Of a stretch of 64,000 nucleotides of DNA, positions 17,166 to 24,979 are shown piece after piece. Positions within the stretch are counted from its first letter, which is position 1. Every line of letters begins with the position of its first letter. This DNA comes from JAVJST01 sp965229715 (lineage in GTDB: Bacteria; Pseudomonadota; Alphaproteobacteria; Rhodospirillales; Casp-alpha2): the NCBI GenBank assembly GCA_965229715.1, contig CBDDJL010000001.1, positions 1-64,000 of the forward strand, read 5' to 3'. Below the pieces are notes generated by a model that did not search any database, was not told the origin of the DNA, and saw nothing but the letters and a program-made list of their open reading frames with translations. Both the position numbers and the translations under genes were made by a program.

Positions 17166-18071
17166 ATGAGCCAACCGCAACCGATCAAGTCCGAAGTCCG
17201 TGACCGCAACGGCGTCTTTGACGGTTCATGCCCGACACTCGAGAACGGGGAACCCGCCATCGATCTTGCGCGCTACCCGATCGACTGGCCCGACGATCCG
17301 GCCTTTCGATCGCTCGTCGGGCAGTGCCGCGAACAGCTGTCCGGTCCACCGCACGCAGCCGTCGTGCCAGGCTTCGTGGCGCCATGCGCCGTCAAACAAA
17401 TGGTCGCGGAAGCTATGGAGTTGAAGGCTGGCGCATCGCACTTCAACAATCAACGAACCCCGTGGTCACCCTTCAAGGATCCGGCTTTTCCCGATGATCA
17501 TGTCAGAAATCGGCTGCAGCAAGACGATTGCCATCTCCTCGCCGGCGATCTGATCGGCGAGGACACGTTGAACAAGCGTTTGTATCGCTGGCCGGCGCTG
17601 GCGCACTTCCTCGCCGAATGTCTGGAATTGGAAACCCTCTACAATCATGCCGATCCGTTTCAATGCCTGAACATCTCCTACACCGATATTGGCGGAGAAC
17701 ATATCTGGCACTTCGACCCAGCTGACTTCGTGGTTTCAATCCTCCTGCAGACGGCGAGTTCCGGCGGCGCATTTCAATATGCTGCCGGACACCGCAACGA
17801 TCCGGAGCATGACTACGATGCGATCAGTGCCGTGATCGACGGCGTCCATCCATCGATCAACTCGTTATCGGTCGATCCGGGGGATCTTGTGCTGTTCAAG
17901 GGGCACAATACCCTGCATCGGGTGAGTCCGGTCCTCTCGGGTGGTCCCCGCATCATCGCGTTGCTTGGATTCACCCGGGAGGAGACCTTGATTTCGAGCC
18001 GCGAGCGAAACGCCTTCAACTATGGCGATAGGATCAATGACGTCTGGGATACCTACGGTCTGCCGGACTGA
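17166..18071 (+). CDS. Fe(II)/2-oxoglutarate-dependent oxygenase, HalD/BesD-like
   Basis: The 301-residue protein looks like a non-haem iron oxygenase of the group that includes the amino-acid halogenases BesD/HalD and ArpA-like proteins. The iron ligands read as His182-x-Asp184 (WHFDPADF) and His251 (LHRVSPV), with Arg262 (GGPRIIALLGF) placed to hold 2-oxoglutarate. The acidic ligand is present, whereas in halogenases it is replaced by a small residue to make room for chloride; I therefore predict a hydroxylase or demethylase. It is the first gene of a five-gene cluster. ATG 17166 is preceded by GGAG at a good distance; an earlier in-frame ATG (17145) is weaker. Confidence 0.75.
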   Translation: MSQPQPIKSEVRDRNGVFDGSCPTLENGEPAIDLARYPIDWPDDPAFRSLVGQCREQLSGPPHAAVVPGFVAPCAVKQMVAEAMELKAGASHFNNQRTPWSPFKDPAFPDDHVRNRLQQDDCHLLAGDLIGEDTLNKRLYRWPALAHFLAECLELETLYNHADPFQCLNISYTDIGGEHIWHFDPADFVVSILLQTASSGGAFQYAAGHRNDPEHDYDAISAVIDGVHPSINSLSVDPGDLVLFKGHNTLHRVSPVLSGGPRIIALLGFTREETLISSRERNAFNYGDRINDVWDTYGLPD

Positions 18072-18170
18072 CGGCTCGTCGTTATGGCCGTGCCGACATC
18101 GTGCGACGTTGTCCGGCGATCGGTTGGTTGATGCTGCAATCATAAGAACTGAGGATCGTTGGGATCGCAA

Positions 18171-19343
18171 ATGAAACCGAACATGAAACTGAGTGAATTA
18201 CTGGACGCCGTGCGCAAAAATGCGGAACTTCCCGATGCCCTCTCCGAAGCGACGCCGCCGCAGGTCTACAGCTCACCGGCTTTCCTCGAGTTGGAACGTG
18301 ACGAGATATTTAACCGCGAATGGATCTGCGTCGGGCGCAGCGACGAGTTCGCCGATCCCGGGCGCTACCGGGTTACGAACATTGGGCGCGATTCCGTAAT
18401 CGTGCTGCGCGACCGCGACGGCGTGCTTCGCGCGATGTCTAACATTTGTCGGCACCGGATGATGAGTCTGCTCGAGGGCGAAGGCACGGCAGAGGGACGG
18501 ATCGTCTGCCCGTATCATGCCTGGACGTACGGGCTGGACGGCCGACTGGTCGGTGCGGCGGAAATGCCGGCCGACTTCGACAAGCGGGCCTGTCGCCTGC
18601 CGCAGTTCGCGCTCGAAGAATGGCTGGGCTGGGTTTTCGTCAATCTGGACGCCGACGCTGAACCTCTGGCCCCACGTCTGGAGCCTTTGAGCCGTCGGTT
18701 GACGAACTACGACCTTGGGACGTTCGTTACGCAGACCCGCGTCGACGAGGTCTGGAACACGAACTGGAAAATCCTCTTTCAGAACTGGATGGAGACCTAT
18801 CACCTGTTCGCGACCCATCCCAAAACCGTCGAACCGATCATGCCGATGAAACTCACCGAGGCGCTGAGCGGCGGCGTGGGATATTGCGCGGCCAAATTGG
18901 CGCGGGTGCCGGGAGTCAGGTACGAATACGGCGAAGCGATGCGCAATCCTAATCCGAAGCTGACAAAGGACGAGGTGAACAGCATCCTTCTGTTCGGGGT
19001 TTTCCCGACATTTTTGGTGTCCGTCTCGCCCGAACGCACATTTTGGATGTCCTTGATGCCGCTCGGCGTGGACAGGGTTCGCGCGTTCTGGGGGTTGGAT
19101 GCGCATCCTGAGACCGAGCCCGAGGACCAGGAACGCGTCGAAGCGATCCGGCAGAACTTCGACGTCATCAACAGCGAGGATAAACCCATCGTCGAGGCGA
19201 TCGCGGCCAATGCGAAGGCGCTGGCGGCCGAACCGGGCCGGCTGTCCCACAAGGAATACGCGATCTGGGATTTTCAACGCTATCTGGCGCGGATGCTGAC
19301 CGGCCCCCTGGAGGGTGACGAGCGCCGACGCGAGTCCGCCTAG
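18171..19343 (+). CDS. Rieske-type oxygenase, large (alpha) subunit
   Basis: The 390-residue protein is the catalytic subunit of a Rieske non-haem iron oxygenase. The [2Fe-2S] cluster ligands are Cys93, His95 (CRHR), Cys113 and His116 (CPYHAW). The mononuclear iron ligands are His211 and His216 in NWMETYHLFATH, with Asp337 (SEDKP) as the third. The closest recognisable types are the demethylating or hydroxylating enzymes acting on small quaternary amines and aromatics (GbcA-, CntA-like). No reductase or ferredoxin gene is in the cluster, so electrons must come from elsewhere. It lies 99 bases after the 2OG oxygenase and 14 bases before the hydrolase. Confidence 0.88.
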   Translation: MKPNMKLSELLDAVRKNAELPDALSEATPPQVYSSPAFLELERDEIFNREWICVGRSDEFADPGRYRVTNIGRDSVIVLRDRDGVLRAMSNICRHRMMSLLEGEGTAEGRIVCPYHAWTYGLDGRLVGAAEMPADFDKRACRLPQFALEEWLGWVFVNLDADAEPLAPRLEPLSRRLTNYDLGTFVTQTRVDEVWNTNWKILFQNWMETYHLFATHPKTVEPIMPMKLTEALSGGVGYCAAKLARVPGVRYEYGEAMRNPNPKLTKDEVNSILLFGVFPTFLVSVSPERTFWMSLMPLGVDRVRAFWGLDAHPETEPEDQERVEAIRQNFDVINSEDKPIVEAIAANAKALAAEPGRLSHKEYAIWDFQRYLARMLTGPLEGDERRRESA

Positions 19344-19357
19344 GGAGGGAGCGCGAC

Positions 19358-20143
19358 ATGGCGGAGTTTGTCGATTGCAACGGTATCCGTATGGCCTATC
19401 GGCTCGACGGTCCCGACGACGCGCCGGTCGTCGTTTTCAGCAACAGTCTGATGTGCAACTTCGATATGTGGCAGTCGCAAGTCGACGCCCTGGCCACCAG
19501 GTTCCGCGTTTTGCGGTATGACCTTCGCGGTCAAGGTCGCACAGAGGCCACACCGGGTCCCTATGCAATCGATCAGTTTGCGGACGATATCTATGTACTG
19601 GCCAAATACCTGGGCATCCTCCAGGTTCAATTTGTCGGTCTGTCGTTCGGTGGGCTCATTGGCCAGCAGCTTGCGTTGGCGTATCCCGATTTCGTCAAAA
19701 GCCTGACTCTCTGCGATACTGGCAGCCGGTTTCCGCCGAGAGAGATCTGGAACGAGCGTATCGATATTGCGTCGTCGCAAGGGATGAGTGGCTTGGTGGA
19801 ACCGACGCTTGCGCGATGGTTCCCAAATCCGCCGCCGGGCAATTCCGACGCGATACTCGGCGCGGTGCGTCGCATGATCGCGGATACACCCGCAGACGGT
19901 TTCATCGATTGCTGTCGCACGCTTCGCGATACGGATCTGTCGGACAGGCTAGAGGACGTCGATGTTCCGACCCTTGTCATCTATGGGAGCGAGGACCCCG
20001 TCGCCGACTTGACGCGGGACGTTCATCGCAAACTACCGATTTCCCGCTGTATCGAGATTGACGGCGCCGGACACTTGTCGAACATCGACCGTGACGCGGC
20101 GTTCAACGCCGCTCTGGCCGACCATCTGGAAATGCATGCCTGA
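19358..20143 (+). CDS. Alpha/beta hydrolase, 3-oxoadipate enol-lactonase-like
   Basis: The 261-residue protein is an alpha/beta hydrolase with nucleophile Ser96 in VGLSFGG. The acid is in YGSEDPVA and the His in GAGHLSNID. The oxyanion region reads FSNSLMCNFDMW, like the NSLG motif of PcaD enol-lactonases rather than the usual HG. A lactonase or ester/thioester hydrolase acting on a ring-opened or oxygenated intermediate would fit. The ATG follows GGGAGGG at seven to eight bases. It overlaps or nearly touches the next gene, so the cluster is co-translated. Confidence 0.82.
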   Translation: MAEFVDCNGIRMAYRLDGPDDAPVVVFSNSLMCNFDMWQSQVDALATRFRVLRYDLRGQGRTEATPGPYAIDQFADDIYVLAKYLGILQVQFVGLSFGGLIGQQLALAYPDFVKSLTLCDTGSRFPPREIWNERIDIASSQGMSGLVEPTLARWFPNPPPGNSDAILGAVRRMIADTPADGFIDCCRTLRDTDLSDRLEDVDVPTLVIYGSEDPVADLTRDVHRKLPISRCIEIDGAGHLSNIDRDAAFNAALADHLEMHA

Positions 20144-20198
20144 GGGGCAGGATGCCCAATGGTGCCGCAAAATACCGCAAGAACGAGAGGTAAGGATT

Positions 20199-20795
20199 TT
20201 GAAGGACCGAGATCTAGAGAATGAACGGGCGCTCGCCGTGGACGAGACCGTCGGGAGAATCCGAGACATTGAAAACCGCCTCGGCGTGACACGAGAGGCG
20301 TTGGCCGAAATGATGGATGAGCTTTACGGTCTGGCGTCGCGCGTGGAGATGTTTCCCCGGTCGAGATTTCCGCCACCCGACGCTCTCGGTGAGAGCGTTC
20401 TCTATCGGTTGTCCGAAGACGATGATCGACGCTTTGCCTTGTATCTGAACTCGATATCTCCCGGAAAAACGACGAAGCCGCACAATCACACCACCTGGGC
20501 TATCGTCGTTGCCATCGAAGGCGCAGAGAGCAACACGCTCTATGCGCGAACCGACGATGGCGCCGTTCCCGGCAAGGCAACCGTCATCGTGGATCGCGAA
20601 CTCACGGTTGAGCCAGGGTCAGGTATCGCGTTGATGCCCGATGACATACACAGCATCGCCGTCGAGGGCGATCAGTCGACGCTCCATCTTCATATGTATG
20701 GTCGGGCGCTCGAGACCCTGACGGAGCGCATCGGGTTCGACCTTGAAAATGGAACGTACCAGTTCCTCAAGGTTCCGGGACACATTCAGGGCTAG
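20199..20795 (+). CDS. Cysteine-dioxygenase-like thiol dioxygenase (cupin)
   Basis: The 198-residue protein looks like a thiol dioxygenase of the cysteine dioxygenase/3-mercaptopropionate dioxygenase family. These enzymes oxidise a free thiol to a sulfinate with a three-histidine iron. Iron ligands are His95 and His97 (KPHNHTTWAIV) and His151 (PDDIHSI). The conserved Ser-His-Tyr triad region reads LHLHMYG: His165 and Tyr167 are kept but the Ser position is His163. Arg70 (LYRLSEDD) could hold a carboxylate. I chose TTG 20199 because TAAGGA lies just before it. An ATG at 20136, overlapping the hydrolase, would add a 21-residue extension without family character. Confidence 0.72.
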   Translation: MKDRDLENERALAVDETVGRIRDIENRLGVTREALAEMMDELYGLASRVEMFPRSRFPPPDALGESVLYRLSEDDDRRFALYLNSISPGKTTKPHNHTTWAIVVAIEGAESNTLYARTDDGAVPGKATVIVDRELTVEPGSGIALMPDDIHSIAVEGDQSTLHLHMYGRALETLTERIGFDLENGTYQFLKVPGHIQG

Positions 20796-20827
20796 TCGGT
20801 CGCGCGATTTCAAGATCGGACCCAAGA

Positions 20828-22426
20828 ATGAAAAACATGCTATCGGCTCTCGAGCTCAAGAAGATGATCCGAGACGGCCACGAACTCGCCATTTTCGACG
20901 TGCGGGAACAAGGTGATTTCGGAAAACGTCATCTCTTGTTTTCGACGTGCTTGCCATTGAGCCGGCTGGAATTACACATCCGCGAGTTGGCGCCACGGAC
21001 TGGCGTACCCATTGTTCTTGTGGACGATGACGGACGTTTGGCCGAACGCGCTCGAGAAAAGCTGGTATTGTTCGGTTACACAGACGTTTCGATCCTCGAT
21101 GGCGGCGTTCAATCTTGGGCCGAGGCGGGCTACGAAATCTTCAGCGGCATCTCGGTTCCGAGCAAAGCGTTCGGCGAGTTCGTCGAGCGCGATTGCAAAA
21201 CGCCGAGTATTACGCCGCAGGAATTGCACAACAAGCTGTCTGCCGGAGAGAATGTCGTCATCTTGGACTCGCGTCCGCATGACGAGTTCGTTCGAATGGC
21301 CATCCCAGGCGGTGTCAATGTACCGGGCGCCGAGCTCGCCTATCGCGCCCACGTCGCCGCACCCGATCCGAACACGGAAATCGTCGTCAATTGCGCCGGC
21401 CGTACCCGGAGCATTATCGGCGCGCAATCGTTGATCAACGCCGGCATCCCAAACCCGGTTTACGCGTTGCGCAATGGAACAATGGGTTGGCACCTGGCAG
21501 GTCTGGCGTTGGAGACCGGGGCGACCCGGCGGCCGCCTGAGCTCTCACCGGGGGACATCGAGCGGGCGCGCGACGTTGCGGACGCTGTCGCTACGCGCTT
21601 CGGTGTCAAGTCAATCGATCGCGCGCAACTTGAACTATGGCGCAGAGAGAGCGACGAACGCAGTCTCTATCTCTTGGACGTCCGGTCAGCGGAGGAGTAT
21701 CGCGCTGGCCACCTCCCCGGGTCGATTCACACGCCGGGCGGTCAATTGGTCCAGAATACGAACTCGTACATCGGGGTCCTAAATGCCCGTGTTGTCTTGA
21801 TCGACGACACGAGGCTGCGGGCGACCATGACCGCCTCGTGGCTGCTTCAGATGGGTTGGCGCGATGTCGCCGTGTTGGTCGATGGCCTCAACCCGGACGA
21901 CCTGGTGTCCGGCTCGTACATTGCGGAAGTGCCGAACCTTGCGGCATGCGATGCGGAGCGGGTTTCTCCCGATGAGCTCAGGCAGTTGAGTGCATCGCAC
22001 GATGTGACATTGGTCGACGTCTCTCTCAGTCCTGCATACAGGTCCGGCCACATCCCCGGTGCTTGGTTCTGTACCCGGGCCAAACTAGCCACCTGGTTAG
22101 AGACCGCCCCTCTCGGTGACATGCTCGTCATTGTGTCGGAAGACGGGCGCTTGGCCGGTCTGGCGGCCGCCGAGATCAATCCCGATTGTCGAGTGTGCTT
22201 CCTTGAAGGCGGTATGGCGGCGTGGCGCGAACGCGGATTCGCAGAGTCCACAGGCTTCGAGAACATGGCGCATTCGCCGAACGACTACTATGAGCGGGCA
22301 TTTGAACGCGAAGACGACCTGGAACTATCCATGCGAAACTATCTCACCTGGGAAGTCGGACTTATTGACCAGATCGAACGCGACGGCGATGCGCGTTTCG
22401 ATATAGTCCGGGTCGATAATTCGTAA
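20828..22426 (+). CDS. Four-domain rhodanese-like protein
   Basis: The 532-residue protein contains four rhodanese-like domains (about 5-106, 127-228, 262-362, 376-466) and a helical tail of about 65 residues. Each domain shows the DVR/DSRP..EF..GH..G pattern and a closing GG-x-x-x-W. Only the second has the sulfur-carrying Cys (Cys189 in VVNCAGRTR); in the first, third and fourth it is replaced (DDDGR, DDTRL, SEDGR). Multi-domain rhodaneses of this type move sulfane sulfur and often sit with thiol or persulfide dioxygenases, as here. It ends the cluster, 32 bases after the cupin gene. Confidence 0.85.
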   Translation: MKNMLSALELKKMIRDGHELAIFDVREQGDFGKRHLLFSTCLPLSRLELHIRELAPRTGVPIVLVDDDGRLAERAREKLVLFGYTDVSILDGGVQSWAEAGYEIFSGISVPSKAFGEFVERDCKTPSITPQELHNKLSAGENVVILDSRPHDEFVRMAIPGGVNVPGAELAYRAHVAAPDPNTEIVVNCAGRTRSIIGAQSLINAGIPNPVYALRNGTMGWHLAGLALETGATRRPPELSPGDIERARDVADAVATRFGVKSIDRAQLELWRRESDERSLYLLDVRSAEEYRAGHLPGSIHTPGGQLVQNTNSYIGVLNARVVLIDDTRLRATMTASWLLQMGWRDVAVLVDGLNPDDLVSGSYIAEVPNLAACDAERVSPDELRQLSASHDVTLVDVSLSPAYRSGHIPGAWFCTRAKLATWLETAPLGDMLVIVSEDGRLAGLAAAEINPDCRVCFLEGGMAAWRERGFAESTGFENMAHSPNDYYERAFEREDDLELSMRNYLTWEVGLIDQIERDGDARFDIVRVDNS

Positions 22427-22520
22427 CGTTCATCGTCTCTGCGTATGACGCGTATGAATCGTCCCACGGGTTGCGACTGCCCAAATGCTGTAACGTCAAA
22501 CGCAGTGTCCCCTCCTGGCT

Positions 22521-22741
22521 GAGACTGTTGAAAAACTCTGATTTCGATGCCTCGCCAAAAATTTCTTGCTCACTGAGCGCCGTCGTGCACGCTCAACACG
22601 AAGGGGACCGGTCGGGATCAGCGAAACGTCCTCCTGACGCGGCCTAGAAGGCTATAGATGACCTCCGGTTCGACTTGTCTCTCGCAAAATCAAAACAGCC
22701 AATTTTCGGTGAGTAGCACCGAGCGAGTTTTCAACAGTCTC
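22521..22741. mobile_element. MITE-like element with 17-18-bp terminal inverted repeats
   Basis: The interval starts with GAGACTGTTGAAAAACTC and ends with GAGTTTTCAACAGTCTC, which are inverted copies apart from one A. Ends of the type CTGTTGAAAAACTC are common in IS5/IS1182-like elements. The 221-base body has no open frame, so this is either a MITE mobilised in trans or the decayed shell of an IS. Its ends differ from those of the IS element at 14383-16083, so it is not derived from that copy. Confidence 0.65.
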
Positions 22742-22788
22742 GGCTATACCGCGGCATCTTTCGAGCGAGGACAAGCCGTCCGTCGCCC

Positions 22789-22846
22789 CCCCGCAGAGGC
22801 GGGGCCCAGTGCAAACGAATGGCCGGATTCCCGCTTTCCCGGGAAT
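22789..22846. repeat. REP-like GC-rich palindromes after icd
   Basis: Two hairpins lie in tandem: CCCCGC-AGAG-GCGGGG (22789-22804) and ATTCCCG-CTTTCC-CGGGAAT (22827-22846). The GGATTCCCG...CGGGAATGAC pattern is a frequent dispersed palindrome in alphaproteobacterial genomes. It stands directly after icd on the minus strand and could protect or end that message. Confidence 0.6.
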
Positions 22847-22860
22847 GACCGAACGGGGCG

Positions 22861-24075
22861 TTATCCCATTCTGGCTTGCAGATTGGCGTCCAGCTTGTCG
22901 AGGAACTGGTTCGTGGTCATCCACGCCTGATCGGGGCCGATCAGCAGCGCCAGATCCTTGGTCATCGATCCGCTTTCGACCGTCTCGACACAAACGTCTT
23001 CAAGTGTCTGGGCGAAGTCCGCCACATCGGGCGTTTCGTCGAACTTGCCGCGTGCCTTGAGACCGCCGGTCCAGGCGAAAATCGAGGCGATCGGATTGGT
23101 CGACGTTTCCTTGCCCTGCTGATGCTGGCGATAATGCCGCGTCACCGTGCCGTGCGCAGCCTCGGCCTCGACGCACTTGCCGTCCGGCGTCATCAGGATC
23201 GACGTCATCAGGCCGAGCGAGCCGAAGCCCTGCGCCACGGTATCGGACTGCACGTCGCCGTCGTAGTTCTTGCAGGCCCAGACGAAGCCGCCGTCCCACT
23301 TGAGGGCGGCCGCGACCATGTCGTCGATCAGGCGATGTTCGTATATGATGCCGGCGTCCTTGAACGTGTCGGCGAACTCGGCATCGAAGACTTCCTGAAA
23401 CAGGTCCTTAAAGCGGCCGTCGTAAGCCTTGAGGATCGTGTTCTTGGTCGAGAGGTAGACCGGCCAGCCAAGATCGAGCCCGTAGTTAAAGCAGGCCCGC
23501 GCGAATCCCCGGATCGAATCGTCGAGATTGTACATACCCATGGCAACGCCGCCCGACGGCGCCTGGAAGACCTCGCGTTCGATCGGCTCGCCGCCGTCAT
23601 CCGGCACGAACGTCAACGTCAGCTTGCCGGCGCCCGGAAAAACGAAATCGGTCGCCCGATACTGATCGCCGAAGGCGTGACGGCCGATGACGATGGGTTT
23701 GGTCCAGCCCGGCACCAGCCGCGGCACGTTCTTGCAGATGATCGGTTTCCTGAACACCGTTCCGCCGAGGATGTTACGAATCGTGCCATTCGGCGAGCGC
23801 CACATCTGCTTGAGATCGAATTCCTCGACCCGCGCCTCATCCGGCGTGATCGTCGCGCACTTGACCCCGACGCCGTGTTTCTTGATGGCATTGGCGGCGT
23901 CAATGGTGATCTGGTCGTCGGTCTCGTCACGCTTGGTGACGGACAGGTCATAATACTCGAGGTCAATGTCGAGATACGGCAGAATCAGTTTTTGCTTGAT
24001 GAAATCCCAGATGATCCGGGTCATTTCGTCGCCGTCGAGTTCGACGACCGTATTTTCGACCTTGATTTTCGACAT
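22861..24075 (-). CDS. icd: NADP-dependent isocitrate dehydrogenase
   Basis: This TCA-cycle enzyme converts isocitrate to 2-oxoglutarate and CO2 with NADP+. The 404-residue product is of the eukaryote-like homodimeric type II common in alphaproteobacteria. It starts MSKIKVENTVVELDGDEMTR and carries the substrate/NADP pieces SPNGTIRNILGGTVFRKPI, KNYDGDVQSDTVAQGFGSLG and EAEAAHGTVTRHYRQHQQG. Length and motifs are complete. It is a single-gene unit between the MITE region and a GntR regulator. Confidence 0.97.
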   Translation of the reverse strand: MSKIKVENTVVELDGDEMTRIIWDFIKQKLILPYLDIDLEYYDLSVTKRDETDDQITIDAANAIKKHGVGVKCATITPDEARVEEFDLKQMWRSPNGTIRNILGGTVFRKPIICKNVPRLVPGWTKPIVIGRHAFGDQYRATDFVFPGAGKLTLTFVPDDGGEPIEREVFQAPSGGVAMGMYNLDDSIRGFARACFNYGLDLGWPVYLSTKNTILKAYDGRFKDLFQEVFDAEFADTFKDAGIIYEHRLIDDMVAAALKWDGGFVWACKNYDGDVQSDTVAQGFGSLGLMTSILMTPDGKCVEAEAAHGTVTRHYRQHQQGKETSTNPIASIFAWTGGLKARGKFDETPDVADFAQTLEDVCVETVESGSMTKDLALLIGPDQAWMTTNQFLDKLDANLQARMG

Positions 24076-24166
24076 CGGCTGTTCCCTCGGCTGAATGGCA
24101 GTCGCCGGACAATAGAGGCCCGCCGCCGGTTCGACAAGATTGGCCGTTTGCGCGGCGCTTTCGCGA

Positions 24167-24865
24167 TCAGCCTGCGGCGGCCCCTTCCTCGCCCGCCATT
24201 TGACGGGCTTGTACGAGACGCTTCATCATGACCGCGATGGTGTTCCGCCAGACCAGTCCGACACCGCGATAGTCTTCGATCCGCATGCACCGGATCGTAT
24301 CCTCGATCTGACGTTCGAAATCATCGACCTCCTCGCCCCAATCGAGTTTCGGCAGCCACATGTACCAATGCCGCTGCGTCATCAGATAGAGCCGGTCGAT
24401 GCTTTTCCTCAGTTGGCGGTTGCCGATGCATTTGGAAACCTCGGCATGTACGCGCCTGTTGAGCTGGCGGTGCGCTTCGGGGGTCAGCGTCGCTTTTACG
24501 TGCCGAAGGTCGGCGAGAATCTGCTCGAGCGCCTCGATGGTGCCGGGTGGCGGCGTCTCGGGATCGAGGTCGCCGATAAGCTCGGCAAGACTCATCCGAA
24601 GCGAATATGCCTGTAGCAGTTCGCCCCAATCGATCGTCGTGATGTACGTTCCCGCGCCCTGGCGAATCTCGACGAATTCCTCATATTCGAGCCGGCCCAA
24701 CACGCGCCGGATCGGGGTGCGGCTGACACCGAATTCCGCCGCCAGTTCCTCCTCGCCGATGCGCGAGCCCGGCGGATACTCAAGAAAAATGATGCGCTCG
24801 CGGATGGTATCGAGCAATCGCTCGAAACGGCTACGCGCATTCCACTCCGGGCTGGTCCTGTTCAT
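24167..24865 (-). CDS. GntR-family transcriptional regulator (FCD type)
   Basis: The 232-residue protein has an N-terminal GntR winged helix (about 10-75: ERIIFLEYPPGSRIGEEELA, then FGVSRTPIRRVLGRLEYEEF). The helical FCD effector domain (about 85-220) shows the metal/ligand histidines in LNRRVHAEV and later. Regulators of this class bind small carboxylates or amino-acid-like ligands and recognise palindromes of the form TNGTATACNA. Two such sites lie 2 kb away at 26716 and 26803, between the binding-protein gene and the M24 gene, which are the likely targets. Confidence 0.87.
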   Translation of the reverse strand: MNRTSPEWNARSRFERLLDTIRERIIFLEYPPGSRIGEEELAAEFGVSRTPIRRVLGRLEYEEFVEIRQGAGTYITTIDWGELLQAYSLRMSLAELIGDLDPETPPPGTIEALEQILADLRHVKATLTPEAHRQLNRRVHAEVSKCIGNRQLRKSIDRLYLMTQRHWYMWLPKLDWGEEVDDFERQIEDTIRCMRIEDYRGVGLVWRNTIAVMMKRLVQARQMAGEEGAAAG

Positions 24866-24921
24866 GTTTCTCCAAAACTCATCGCCAACCGCACGACCAA
24901 AATTAACCTCGGAATTCTTTC

Positions 24922-24955
24922 AAAAAAAAGCGGCCGAAGACAACGCTCCGGCCGC
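24922..24955 (-). terminator. Rho-independent terminator of the binding-protein gene
   Basis: On the minus strand GCGGCCG and CGGCCGC form a seven-base-pair GC stem around a twelve-base loop, followed by eight T residues. It lies about 25 bases after the stop of the gene at 24980. Confidence 0.9.
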
Positions 24956-24979
24956 AAGTCATCACAGGTTCATTTGCTA

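Larger units (their letters stand above)
22427..22860. other. Gene-free interval holding a MITE-like element and a REP-like palindrome
   Basis: No coding sequence is convincing in these 434 bases. The interval holds a short element bounded by inverted repeats (22521-22741) and then two adjacent GC-rich palindromes (22789-22846), next to the icd stop codon. About 95 bases before the element have no recognisable signal. Confidence 0.65.
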
